Source: Immersiella caudata (Eukaryota > Ascomycota > Sordariomycetes > Sordariales > Lasiosphaeriaceae). From it: 64,000 nucleotides of DNA. The notes under the pieces were generated by a model, which did no database searches, was not told where the DNA came from, and was given only the letters and a program-made list of their open reading frames with translations. The position numbers and the translations under genes are program-made. The DNA is taken from NCBI GenBank assembly GCA_030512335.1, contig JAULSU010000004.1:1054001-1118000 (forward strand), in the 5' to 3' direction. Shown piece by piece: positions 23,175 through 34,477 of this stretch (its first letter is position 1; the number at the start of each line of letters is the position of its first letter).

Positions 23175-25365
23175 ATGGAATTCTGGGACGAGAATGCGGC
23201 GCCCGCAATCCTCGCGGCGGTGAGGGCGGCATGTGAGACCATAAAGGGGAATTTGGATTCAGGTGCGTCCGTCACGTCATGGAGGTTGATAACCCAACCG
23301 CCCCGCTGACATTGAGGTAGAACTCCAGGAGAGGGACAGAAGCAGGCATGTTTTTCTCATCGAGGAGGTCAACCGGCTGAAAGACGCCGTTGCCAAAACC
23401 GGGCAATTGGAGAAGGAGAACCAGCAACTCCAACAGAAACTGGAGGATCTACGAAAGGCGCAGCGCCCTCCGCGAAGCATGTCCGATGCTACGACAGCAG
23501 TATCGTCTGGCGTCTTGGAGGACACTGCTACTGCGGTATCCAGTCGGTCGGGACCTCCGACCCATCGTCATGTGCTCGGGGAGCTCTCGCCAAACAAAAG
23601 AGCTGGGCGTGCAGGGCCGGACTGGGAGAAAGACTACATGAATCTTGCCAAACGCTACGCCTCGCTGGAGGCTAGGTTTGAGACCAAGCAGATGGCAGGG
23701 AGGAAAGTAAGAGATGAGCGCAACGCGTGGATGAAATACGCTGAAAAGCTGGAGGCCAAGTTGAAACGGGAGAAACGCCGGCGAAACCAAAGCGAGGCCG
23801 GCGCTCCAGAATCCAGTGCCGCGATCAAACCTACATCTTCTCGCGCAGCCGAAACAATTAGACCCGTCTTGAGTGCCAGCTTCACCTCGAATCCAGAATC
23901 CCACTCGGGGCCAGGCCAGCATGACGACGCCGCTCAGCAGTGGAAGCACTCTAGAAGGGCAGTCTCGACGCCGGCGACCGCCACGCAACGAAACGATCTA
24001 GCCCCAGCCGAGAATAACATCGAAACTAACGATGAAGACACCGGGGACGACGCCGATCCCCCAGAACTGCCAGCACTTCCGCAACCTCTTGCCCCTGAAT
24101 CTCGCATCTTGATCAAGCAGGAGCCACCGTCAGACGATCTGGTCATCGTATCCGAAAGGGAGGTACGGAAGAGAAAGATTCAGGATGACCATGACGGAAT
24201 GGAGCCGCCAGCTCGAAAGATCAAATGCGAGTATACTGTTAGCTCCGATCCTGTGGTGACAGCAGAAATAACCACGTTCCACCCGCAAGAGAGCATGGAT
24301 TTTGATGCCGGTCCTAAAGCCTTTCCAACACCAAAAAGGCAACGTTTTTTAGGGCCTGAGGCCTATGCCAACTATGGTAGCACTGTTGAAGGAGATCAGA
24401 GGCAGAATGCCGTGTTTTCTGCACAAACGGAAAGGGCAGCGTGCGGGAACCAGTCACGGACGGTTATCAAGACGACTGACGACTCGGCTCAAGAGAGAAC
24501 CACCTTTTCAGGAGATGCTGTCAAGTTTCCAAGATCCCGGTCGGCGAGGAGGACAGCAGAGGCAGGAAGTGGTCTAACCACACTGCGGAAACACAGCCTA
24601 CAACCCAGCCCTGACGGAGACGTCGCTGAACCCGGGTCTACGATAGCACAACCGACACCCCGGGATCGTGATGACGACCACGAGCCTTTGGATCTCGATC
24701 TTGAGGCTTTACGAGTTCTACGGGAGAGGCAGGCCAGGCAGAATCAGCCAGTAGGGACCCCAGCCGAATCGAAGCCCCTCAATAGCGTGCCAGCTCCGCG
24801 ATTCCCAAGAAACCAAAACCAGAGCAAAACGACCAAACTCCGGCAACGACCGGTGTTAGAACTCAGAATAGAAGACTTCAAGATCAATCCTAAGCTCAAC
24901 AACGGCCATACCCATGCGTATGATGAGGTAGTGCGGGACAAAGCCAGCCGTGCCGAGCTTCCAGGATGTATCGACCCCAACTGCTGTGGCAAGCAATTCC
25001 GCGCCATGGCACAGTCTGAACTGAATAAGGGCGGGTTGGCCATCCTAGCACGGAAAGACGACGTTGAGCTCCTAGAGAGCTACCTCGGTGATGAGGCCTA
25101 CCGTCTCATCGGCATGTCTCTTGAGGACAAGCGGAAGTTGTGGCTTGACGCCAAGACACGCGACCTGGCCAACAGATTCGGGAGACATCGTCAAAGGTTC
25201 GCCCGAAGGCCATCACCTCCTGGATACTGGGACCCGGATTTTCCGAGCACGCAGGAGGTGCAAGCAAACAAGGCGGAGGCACTGAAGATCGAGCGAGGGA
25301 TCATCGAGGAGAGATGGAGAGAAGCAATGAGAGGTGGTGGCAGGTGGCTGTTCAGGGATGAGTAA
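23175..25365 (+). CDS. DNA end-resection factor CtIP/Sae2/Ctp1 homologue
   Basis: A protein of 710 residues in two exons: 23175-23262 and 23321-25365. The 58-bp intron has a GCTGAC branch site, and 2133 coding bases close the frame. The N-terminus (MEFWDENAAPAILAAVRAAC) leads into a coiled coil (about residues 25-75: ELQERDRSR, EEVNRLKDAV, EKENQQLQQKLEDL), the usual tetramerisation region. A long disordered Ser/Thr/Pro-rich centre follows. The C-terminal SAE2/CtIP domain has cysteines at 579, 584 and 585 (CIDPNCCGKQF), the RHR motif at 651-653 (FGRHRQRF) and a PPGYWDPDFPSTQE segment. These proteins activate the Mre11-Rad50-Nbs1 nuclease to clip and resect double-strand breaks. Reading only the large exon would lose the conserved N-terminus. 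The MCB palindrome upstream fits cell-cycle control. Confidence 0.93.
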
Positions 25366-26254
25366 AGATATTGGTGTTGATCGTAGGGATGTTTATTGCT
25401 CGCTTGGTCTCCATTTGAGAGACAGCGACATGCATAAATTATGCACGCCTTTCAAGCTGCAGGCAGCAGTAGCGCCCCCATTTTGTCACCATGCAGTTGT
25501 TTCCAGACGACGTTGAGATGATGATTACATAGAAATTGGAAGTAGCCGTATCTAGTCACCGTTCGGGAAGCTTGAGGACGAGGATCGTAACACATGCATG
25601 GCAGTCAATGGGCACCGTGTTGAGTGTAATACGAACCCCGATCTCTTCACTTTTGGAGGTCCCTTTGGCTCCACATCGGAACTTTTTTGCCCAGAGTCGC
25701 GACGAGCAGGGAGTTCGCCTCATGTGGCCCGTGCATCTGGGGACAGGCGTAAAGTTAGCTCAGCGAAAGAGAGTGTCGGCATAAATTTTGTCGAGGCAGA
25801 AACCTAACGAATGCTGCTCACCACGCCCGCAGCTCCAGTCTCTCCAGGGCCAACGCTGGCATCGCCATCTCGGCCTTGATTGCGCACCGCGTTTCGCGAA
25901 CAGCTTCCTACGGCAACCGTCTCTGCTCTCTGCACCAGCTGAAAATCTGCTTCTTTGTCGAAGCAGAGGTGAGGTGCCGAGCCGAACCGCGACCGCCAAA
26001 CCTACCCACAACGACACGCGCGCATCTGCGCCTCTGCTCCCAAATTGCTTCCACCGCCGCCAAATCCGGCCAGCTTGCACCAACGTGCCTTTCCCTAGTA
26101 GCTTCAACAGCCTCGGCGACGGTAACCACGACGCGCGCGTCCACTGCATGCCCAGCTCCTACCAAACGCACCCAGCTGCGATCCCATCTGTTGCGCTGCG
26201 GTAGCCTCACACCACGGTGAGCAGCTACCGCATCATTGCACCCCCCAAGCCGGC
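25366..26254. other. Intergenic: CtIP 3' flank and USP promoter
   Basis: Tandem plus-strand genes flank it. The last 400 bp are rich in short pyrimidine tracts, as in fungal 5' leaders. No coding region supported. Confidence 0.55.
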
Positions 26255-29200
26255 ATGATGAACAATCGCGGTCATCTGCCGGCTGGGCAGATGCAGGGAG
26301 GCGTCCCGGAGATGGGCCCGGGGTCCGGCGGAGGTCGTCGCAGCGGTCGCCCGGGGCCCTATTCCAACGGCCATCACTACCCTCACCACAGTGTCAGCCA
26401 GCCTGTCTATCCCGGCGGCTACATGTCTCCGTATGCCACGGGCCCCGCCCCCTACTATGTGCCGCACTACCAGAACGGGACCATGGGCGCGATGGGCGCT
26501 GCAGCGTACATGCCTTATCCACCAAATCCTGCCGCCTACGGACGATCTCCTCCTGCCATGCCGCAACAGCATTACATGCCCATTCTGCCGAACCCGTACT
26601 CGCGCAACCCTCAGTCACCCGTCGTGGCTTCCCCGTACCAGGTACCCCCTCCGCCGCAGATTCCCATGCCACCCCATACGCCATCCTCGACACACTCTCA
26701 CATTGCACCGCCGCCTCTAACACCACCGGTGCCCGTGGCAACTCAAGCACCACCACCTCCCGCTCCCGCTGAAGTCCAACCCGACATTCCAGAGGAAAAA
26801 GCCATGAGCCTGACGTCGACCGCGGTCGAGATCGCGGTCGAGATCGCGGTCGAGATCGCAGCGCCCCCCGGTTCTTTCCGACCAAAGGTGAGAGCTCGCT
26901 TGACCCGCTAAGTGACCATCACTGATGATCCTCAGCTGCCATGGTACTCCGATGGAGATCTTCCTGTCCGCGCTCGGAAGCCTAAAAGACGTAGGCCCGC
27001 CTTGGGTGCAGGTGTTGCACTCAAGCAACCCGATGGCCAACTAACAGCAGCTACAGATGTCCTTTCCGCCGAGGTCCTCCCGCCGACCCACACCCTTGGG
27101 TCGGAACAAACACGGGAGCCGGGAGCAGAACAAGCGACAGAGCAAAAGACAGGGACAGAACCCGGCACAGAGGGAGGGCTAAAGCAGCCGGCGACTGCAG
27201 CTGACGCAGTTAATGATTTGACCCCCAAAAAGCGCGGACAAGATGCCCCCACTGGATCGGAAACACCATCCATTCAAGAACAGGCCGACGATGCTTCCTC
27301 AACGTCGCCCACCTCCCCTAGCTCTACGAAGCCGCCCCAACCTTCTGGAGATAGCATCGCCGTTACGTCCGACGGCACAAAGCCAGCAACCAGATCCGCC
27401 CTTGTCACACCTGCAGCCACACAGGCAGCCTCTGGGGGGGTAATAATACCAGCCGTGCCCAAGGTCTTGAAGGACGCCAAACCTGCTAGCAGCATCACCA
27501 AGAGCGATACCGCTTCCAGAGCCACCGAGGACCCAGTAACCGTTAACGGCGACAAGCCCCCCCCCAAGGAGGCCAAGACCACTGAGAAGGCTCCGCCAGA
27601 AACGAAAACAGAAGCAGAAAAGGAAGACGGAGCTCCCAAGATCCAGCAACCGCCAGCGCCTACGGCTCCCAGGTCGTGGGCTGACATGTTTAGAGAACTT
27701 GACAGGAAAAAAACTGGCAAAAGGCCCGATCAGGTGCAAACCAATGGTCATAACGATGCCAGCGCGGCCACCACCATTCCTGAGATGGCAAAGGCGACTA
27801 TCGGTACCAGCGCGGTCGCTGAGGCACTTCGAGGGTACAACCCGAACAACATTGGAAAGTTGGCGTTCTTGGAGCCGCGTGGACTTCAGAACACCGGAAA
27901 TATGTGCTACCTGAACTCGGTAAGGACTTCGCCCGGCTGTTTTGCTGCTTTGGCTTCTGACTTGATTCCTTTAGGTCCTCCAAGTTCTCGTTTCCTGCGT
28001 TCCTTTCTTTGACTTTTTGGACGTGGTGGGCAAGCGTAAGGCGCATAACCTCAAGAACGATGCCCTCTTGGACGCCATGTAGGTTCTCTGGCGATGGTGT
28101 CGTCCAGTTTCGGAAGCTGACTCGCAGCCAGGATCAATTTCAAGAACGAGTTCAAGGTCATTCAATCAGCTCAATCCGCAGAGGAACTGAGACAGCAACT
28201 CAAGCCCGGTGATTACGACAAGCAAGGCGAGGCTTTCACGCCCGAGTTCGTCTACGAGGCGATTAAAAAACTTAACCGATTTGCCAACATGAAGGTGAGG
28301 ATAAGAGGCAATCTGGTTCAGAACTGTCCTAACACTTTCCACAGCGTGGATTTCAACAGGACGCCGAGGAGTTTCTCGGGTTCCTCCTCGAAAGCCTTCA
28401 CGAGGAATGCACTCGAGTCATGGGCGTACCGGTACCGTCCACGACCTCGACAGGACCCAACTCGTCAGTCCCTTCGCCCACGACATCACGGCCCGAGGAA
28501 GATGCAGATTGGAAAGAGGTGGGTAAACGCCAACGCCTAGCCGACACGCGTTCTTCTGGGCACTCGAACACCCCTTCGCCCATCATGTCGATTTTCGGTG
28601 GGCAATATCGTTCTGAGCTCAAAGTTCCAGGGAAGCCGCCCTCGATAACCCGTGAGCCATTCCGAACTGTACCGCTCGACATTTATGGAGAAATTCATAA
28701 CGTCATTGATGCTCTCAAGGGCATGACGCGGCCAGAACACATCAACGGAAACTTTGATTCCCCCCACGGCCCTAACACAAGGGGGACCAAGCAGGTATTG
28801 ATCGAAAAGCTTCCTCTCGTCTTGATTTTGCACCTCAAGCTCTTCCAGTTCGACAGCACAGGTGGCACTATGAAGATTTGGAAGAAAATTGCTTATCCCC
28901 TGAACCTCGAAATTCCAAGGGAGATTCTTGGTGGCGAGGCCAAGCAGAAGGCGACTCAAGACGCGAGCCATCGACGATACAAGCTGACCGCCGTCGTCTA
29001 CCACCACGGCAGAAACGCCAACGATGGTCACTATACAGTTGACGTCCGCCGCCAGGATGGTCAAGATTGGGTCCGCATCGACGACACCCTGTTGCGCAGA
29101 GTCACAAGTGAAGATGTTGCGGAAGATGGCGTGTATCATGTGGACAGCCAAAAGGACAGCAGCAGCACGGCATCTAGCAACAGATATTCCGGATTTGAGG

Positions 29201-29370
29201 ACGACACAGGAGGTGATGATGGATGGAACACGGCCAAGTCTGGGAACAAAAAGTCAAGCACGGTCGCCAACGACTCTTCTACTCCTTCGAATGGCCAAAA
29301 GAGCAAGCAAATCAAGGAGAACGTCAAGGACAACAAGGTTGCGTACTTGCTGTTCTACCAACGCATCTGA
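26255..29370 (+). CDS. Ubiquitin carboxyl-terminal hydrolase, Ubp3/USP10-like
   Basis: A protein of 969 residues in five exons: 26255-26887, 26936-27919, 27975-28078, 28132-28294 and 28345-29370. All introns are GT...AG and total coding length is divisible by three. The first 500 residues are Pro/Gly/Tyr-rich then Lys/Glu/Thr-rich and probably disordered. The USP domain follows: the Cys box GLQNTGNMCYLNS (Cys535) is split from VLQVLV by an intron, GFQQDAEEFLGFLL is the conserved second block, KLPLVLILHLKLF the third, and the His box NANDGHYTVDV holds His857. It ends in VAYLLFYQRI. Ubp3 with cofactor Bre5 removes ubiquitin from proteins in vesicle transport, ribophagy and stress signalling; USP10 is the animal counterpart. 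Exon 1 ends in a 12-bp tandem repeat coding for (V)EIA units. Confidence 0.93.
26821..26859. repeat. 12-bp tandem repeat, three copies, in USP exon 1
   Basis: CGCGGTCGAGAT occurs three times in a row plus a partial fourth. In the chosen frame it reads as repeated VEIA; in another frame it would read as Arg-Gly-Arg-Asp. Confidence 0.9.
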
Positions 29371-31403
29371 GCGGGGCTCTGTCGGCCCTCTGGGCTGATG
29401 CGCCGATGAGACATGAAATGGCCGCCACCTTCCAGTCAAGCCAGCACGCGCGAGCAAGAAAGAGTTGCGGAGAGCAACAGGGCAAGAGGTCCTCAAGGAT
29501 CACTGCTCACGCGTGCTGACAACACGACAGACCTGCAGCGCCTTTGCTGGATCTACGTATACTTCATCGCGCTAGAGATGGACTGGCAAGAAGTGCACAA
29601 CCGTATATGACTAATCACGCGAAACGACCTGGGGGCTTTGCATCCAAGAGGGTTTCATGCAGCGGAGGAAGGTAATGTCTTTTGGTTTGGGTTGGCTACC
29701 CAATGGATATCAACCGGGAGGGAGGGGGATTGGGCCAGAGGAAGAAGGAAAGGGCTTGGGCTGGTTTTGCTTGTTTGCTGGCCCACAGCACACAATGAAG
29801 ACGAGCGAAATGGTGTTGAGACCTGTCCTGCCTTGTGCGGGGGAGGGGCTAAGCTATGGGGTTGGGGAAGCGGAGTAGGCACTAGGTTTCTGCTGGCTAG
29901 CGGTATCAGAGGAGGGCGAGGGGTACATTGGTAATTACCTTAGCTTTTCAAGATGTCGTAGACGGTAGAGCTAGTGGGTAGCGTTATGTACAAATAAAAG
30001 TTCATTGTAAACTAGTTTGGTTTTTGTGGGTGGTGTTGACTCCCCTTTTTTGGGGGGTCTTGGCATGCGGGGAGGGTTGTGAAACGACTGTCCCATGCCA
30101 ACTTGCGATCTGGCAATGGTTTTCATAGTGGGATATGGGCCAACCGTTTGGTGTAGCTCGGAAAAGGGAAAGACAGCAGATGACGAGAGAAGTTCAGACA
30201 GCACGAACCCGACTGTAGATGGGCGCTTGCAAGAGAAGCACACGGGAACATCGGCACTGGAAAGCTCGGGATGCCGTCCGCTCGCCCCTCGATGGACCAG
30301 TAGGCAGCTCCCGGGATGATAACTGATCAAAAGCAAGCAGGGTATCTATGCTGTTGTATGTTCTGTTTGCGTTTCTAGTGGATATCTGGCCATGGCGGTT
30401 AGGTGGTGATGGTCGCAGCTTTATTGTGGTGGGGTCAGTTTAGTGGAAGTGAAGTGATGTAGTTGTTTGCTACTAGTAACCTAACCATAAGATGTTATGT
30501 AGCAAGATGGATGCTACGACAACCTCGTGGCATCCTGATTACGTCCCTCTTCTAAGAGGTTGCGATTGGGGTGGGATGCATATATCTTTCAATCCCTTGG
30601 GAGGTGACGGGTGTGACCAAGGAGGTTGTTTTCTCTAGGACCATTTAGGGATAAGATCTTACAAGACATGTCAAGCTGGTAGTTTAAGCCTTGATATGCT
30701 CTGTGGGAGTAATCACATTTTATATCGCAATCCCTCAAGCTTCACCCACGAGTTGACAGAGTCCTCCCCTCTGTGGCTGGCGACGACCGATTGGAGCGCA
30801 AACACCATGTCCCAGCCGGAGAGTTGGATTTGGGAGAATTTGATCTCGTTGAGCAGGTGACGGAAGAATGGCGATTTGGCTGAACAACCCACCTGCCCTC
30901 GGCTTGTTCAATGGTCTTTTTCCCACTCGCAGGGGGCCATCAGGCTGCACGCACGCCGATTGATCCCCAGCGGGAACGCGAAGCCTTTGCCGACTTGCTC
31001 GACCCTAAGCAGGCCAGCGCCCAGGCACCACTGAGGAGGATCTTGAAGCGCCAAATGGATCTGAGCGACGGTTGGGACATGGGAGGCGGCAATGGCACCG
31101 ACTCAATATCAGCGGAGAGGAAGAAGCAGCGTATGAGACCGGCGCCTCTGTTCTCAGCCGTATCCGTCAACCGCACTCCCAACCGGAGGGGGCTGTCAAC
31201 ATGGTCAAGTCTGACACAAGCCGGAAAGGCGAAAACATCACGGGAGGTAACTAGCCGCCAGGCAGCCACACCATCTGCCGGCAAGTAAAGAAGCTCGGGG
31301 AAGGTCCACACGCGCAGCAAGTGTAGCACGGCTAGGGGGACGCTCTTGGTATGGCAAAATACATTATCTACAGGAAAAAAAAAACGGCCCGGCACCCGCA
31401 AAA
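29371..31403. other. Convergent intergenic region: 3' ends of USP and REX3
   Basis: 2.0 kb between convergent genes. Short frames near 29.6 kb and 30.9 kb have no family signature. The middle (about 30.3-30.7 kb) looks AT-richer than its surroundings. Nothing assignable. Confidence 0.55.
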
Positions 31404-33635
31404 CTACTCGCTCGCCGAGCGCTTTCTGCCCGCCGGCGGCGGCACAATCTCCCCGTCCACGAGGGACCACCCCTCCCGCACCATCGCCTTCCACTTCTGG
31501 GCGACTTTGAGCCGCACCAGATCTCCCGCCGCCCGCGCGTCCTCGCCACTGTCGTGGCCCACCACCCCGACCTGCTCCACCTGGATCTCCTTGTTGAGAT
31601 GGTGGCGCACCAACGCCCTGAGCCCGTTGCGAAGGGGCAGCCCCTTCGAGTGGGGGTACAGGAGGATGGTGTCGATGATGGTGGGATGCACCATCCTCAT
31701 CGCGTTGAGGTCGTTCTCCAGGCCATGCCCAAGCAAGGGCGTGTCTGGCGCGATAACGGAGAATAGGAGGGCGCGAGCCACAGCAGGGGAGGACACGATT
31801 TGCATCCGCTTTTTCATCGTTCGACCCTCGTTGCCATCTTCCCCCTCCTGCGCTACCCCGCGAGCCTTTTCTGCTTCCTCGTGCTCCTTGATGATGCGCC
31901 TGGCCTCCAATGGATCGTCCACGTTGACCGCATTGCGAATGTGCTCCGGGAGAACACCTGAATATTTGGAGTTCAGGTCGAGAATCTCGCCCACTGGGTG
32001 AACTAGGACGTCCAAAAGCTCCGAGCCATCGGGAAAACGGGTGGCCGTCAGTCGAATTAGCTCCATTCCTCGGGATGTATAGCCCATCTCGCAATCGAAA
32101 CAGACCGCCCTGCACTTGGGCACATCCTCGTTGGGTGGTGTCTCGACAAAGGGTATGAGTGCTGCCAATCGCGAGGGTGCGTTGACTTTGAAGACATGCG
32201 TCGTCCCCTTTGTGCACCCAGGCTCTCCCATCGCGCCATCGCAGCATCTGTACCGCCTTTCAGATGGGCCTGTCTGTCCAACCGAGCGCTCTTTAAAGTA
32301 GGGTCTTCCTGGATGGTGTTGGCACTGGCCACCCGAAGTGAGCGAGCCATCTTCCTTTCGGCCAGGAAAGACTTGAAAGCGGCTCTGGCATCGATCGCAC
32401 TGCTCCCATCCTTGTGCTGCTTCCTCACCAGCGCGTGCCTTGGCAATCTCTTCGGCTGTCGGAGGGACTGGGACGTATCCATACTTGGCAAGTTTGTCGA
32501 CCGGCGTGACTAGGTGTTTGAGAATCTTGACTTCTTGGAAGCTGTCCAGACCTGTGTTGATTTGGATAGGGGCTCCGTTCTTGGGGCCCAGCTTGCCCGA
32601 GGCAGCGTCCAGAACCTTCTGCTTCTGCATATTCTCCTCAATCAGAACCTTCTTCCAATCGGAGACGGTGTACTTCTTGTGAACGATAACCAAATTCTTG
32701 ATCAGGTTCTTGTACACTGTTTGTTGTCCTTTGGCAAGCTTCTCTTCCTTGTCGAGGGCCAGCCATATGAGTTCTTGTTCCGAGAGGGCCAGCTTCTTGT
32801 CATTGGCATCGCTCGACTTTTTGAGTTCGTTGTTGAGTCTGGCGAATTGATCATGAAGCAGTTTAAGTACCGAGTGTCGAAATTCATGAGGGGCCGGTGC
32901 CGGCTTTAAATGTCGAGGGTTGAGTGACTCGGGCGCTCTGGCAGCGGCCTTCTTTGGGACGCGGCCAGGTCGGTCAGCTTCGGGAGGCGTTATTGACTTT
33001 GTAGAGGTTGAAGACTTTGGTGAATGAATCGCGCTGACAGACGCGATTGGGGACGCGAATAGGTTCTTACCCCCAGTCACCAACGATGCTGGGGGGTGTG
33101 CTGTGCTGGTCGGTTTGGCTATCGAATGAGGCTTGGGGGTACCGACTGACGTCGTAGAAGAGGCGAGGGAATCGAAATAGTTTCCGGATGAGACTGCCGA
33201 CGATGTCCTGTGGTCTGAAGATGTTACAGGTGAAGCAGCCGACGGCCTAGTTATTGTTTGTTGATTTTTGATCGTCTCTGATGATGCGGTCGGAGCCGAA
33301 TATGTTTCTGGGAGCTTGCGCTTCAAAGGCGGCGGTGAAATTGGCTTCGTAGTTGTCAAAGGCTGAGACTGGGAAAGAACGCCATCTTGCCCTGACGCGA
33401 CCTTGATGCGTTTACGCGGTCCATCCGCGTCCTGGCTTTCATCAAACCCAGATCCACTTCCTCCCTCCTGACCACGGCTCGCGTTCTGTCCCCGACTTGG
33501 AGACTCTGACGTCCCATCGGCAGTCAAACTTTTGTCCCAGCTATGCTGGAACTGGCAACCGACTGTGGTGCACTTGTCCCTCGCCGGACAGGGGATGGAC
33601 TTGAAGTTCCGCAGTACAGCATCCATGACGTCCAT
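31404..33635 (-). CDS. REX3: RNA exonuclease 3 (DEDDh 3'-5' exoribonuclease with zinc-binding N-terminus)
   Basis: A single-exon gene of 743 residues. The N-terminus has a CCCH-like finger (CPARDKCTTVGCQFQH: C-x5-C-x4-C-x3-H). A Ser/Pro/Lys-rich low-complexity stretch follows. A second Cys/His cluster near residues 410-480 (CDRCQSRFQVF, CQHHPGRP, YRCCDG, GCTKGTTHVF) is typical of the REX3/REXO1 family. The exonuclease domain starts near residue 513 with FDCEMGYT (first Asp and Glu) and continues with LLGHGLENDLNAMR (Asp) and GHDSGEDARAAGDLV (His and Asp), giving the complete DEDDh set. Rex3 trims 3' ends of RNase MRP RNA and other small RNAs in yeast. Proteins of this type in filamentous fungi are usually annotated REX3. 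No catalytic residue is missing. Confidence 0.93.
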   Translation of the reverse strand: MDVMDAVLRNFKSIPCPARDKCTTVGCQFQHSWDKSLTADGTSESPSRGQNASRGQEGGSGSGFDESQDADGPRKRIKVASGQDGVLSQSQPLTTTKPISPPPLKRKLPETYSAPTASSETIKNQQTITRPSAASPVTSSDHRTSSAVSSGNYFDSLASSTTSVGTPKPHSIAKPTSTAHPPASLVTGGKNLFASPIASVSAIHSPKSSTSTKSITPPEADRPGRVPKKAAARAPESLNPRHLKPAPAPHEFRHSVLKLLHDQFARLNNELKKSSDANDKKLALSEQELIWLALDKEEKLAKGQQTVYKNLIKNLVIVHKKYTVSDWKKVLIEENMQKQKVLDAASGKLGPKNGAPIQINTGLDSFQEVKILKHLVTPVDKLAKYGYVPVPPTAEEIAKARAGEEAAQGWEQCDRCQSRFQVFPGRKEDGSLTSGGQCQHHPGRPYFKERSVGQTGPSERRYRCCDGAMGEPGCTKGTTHVFKVNAPSRLAALIPFVETPPNEDVPKCRAVCFDCEMGYTSRGMELIRLTATRFPDGSELLDVLVHPVGEILDLNSKYSGVLPEHIRNAVNVDDPLEARRIIKEHEEAEKARGVAQEGEDGNEGRTMKKRMQIVSSPAVARALLFSVIAPDTPLLGHGLENDLNAMRMVHPTIIDTILLYPHSKGLPLRNGLRALVRHHLNKEIQVEQVGVVGHDSGEDARAAGDLVRLKVAQKWKAMVREGWSLVDGEIVPPPAGRKRSASE

Positions 33636-34477
33636 AGCGGCGTTCCAGAGACTCTTGGTCCGTTGTATAATAGAGCCAGGTGAGTGAACTCAGCGCTCTC
33701 TCTCTGTATCGACAGCGTCAGATACGGGCCAGTTGAAGTGAGACTGAGGAGAGTTACCAGCTCTTTGACCCCAAGGGTTCTACCGTCGACGCGCCAATTG
33801 AAACACTCCCCTCCCCTGTTGAGTAAGTGCCTCTAAAGCTCTGGTTATATGTAAAGGAAGAAGAAAGAAGGTACTGTTGCCGAAGCTATGAGACTTGAGC
33901 TGTGACAAGGGCTGAGTTGTGAGTTCAGCTGATTCCAGGTCCGAATCGGATGAACAAAGAAACTCCTGTCCGCGCTTCGAAACCACCGATAAAGCTGAAA
34001 AGTTTCGGGATCTGAAAGAAGCTTAATCTGGATTTTCACGGACTGTGATAGAAGCCAGGACTTTCCGCTCACTGAAACCTCGTCCCTGTTGATGGTCGCG
34101 GGATGATGGCTGATGCTGCCAAGAACTTCTGTCGACAGGGGTCGAGCAGTTGATGTCGTGCAGGCTGAAGTGAGGCTGGTGCAACGAGCGCTGCAGAATG
34201 GAGTTTAGCGCCTGAAATTTAGCGAGGGGGGAGGGCCTGTTGCCTTGCCTTGCAGCAGGCTTCGGCCCCACCAAGGTTTACCTTGCTGGCGACCATTGAC
34301 TTCGTTGAGGTGATCTCCTAGAGCTCATGGTTTTGCGCACCTCTCGGGAACCCCGCCAGCGGCTGTGCGAGGTCTGCAGAGCTTGTTGAACTGGGAAAGA
34401 AGAAAACCCGAAACACCAGACCTCTAACTAGGTACATTCCAGCGCCAACCTCACATCCGCACCAGAACGCGGACGAA
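33636..34477. other. Divergent intergenic region: REX3 / SPF45
   Basis: A shared promoter region of 0.84 kb. No coding sequence or clear palindromic site seen. Confidence 0.55.

Noticed and set aside
26255..26935. Frameshift in USP exon 1 near the 12-bp repeat
   Set aside because: The other frame reads as RGRD repeats then RFFPTK, but only the chosen frame joins across the intron to the downstream LPWYSDG segment.
30940..32247. 435-codon minus-strand frame overlapping the REX3 3' half
   Set aside because: It is in another frame of the REX3 gene on the same strand, which has complete catalytic motifs; the overlap product is low-complexity.
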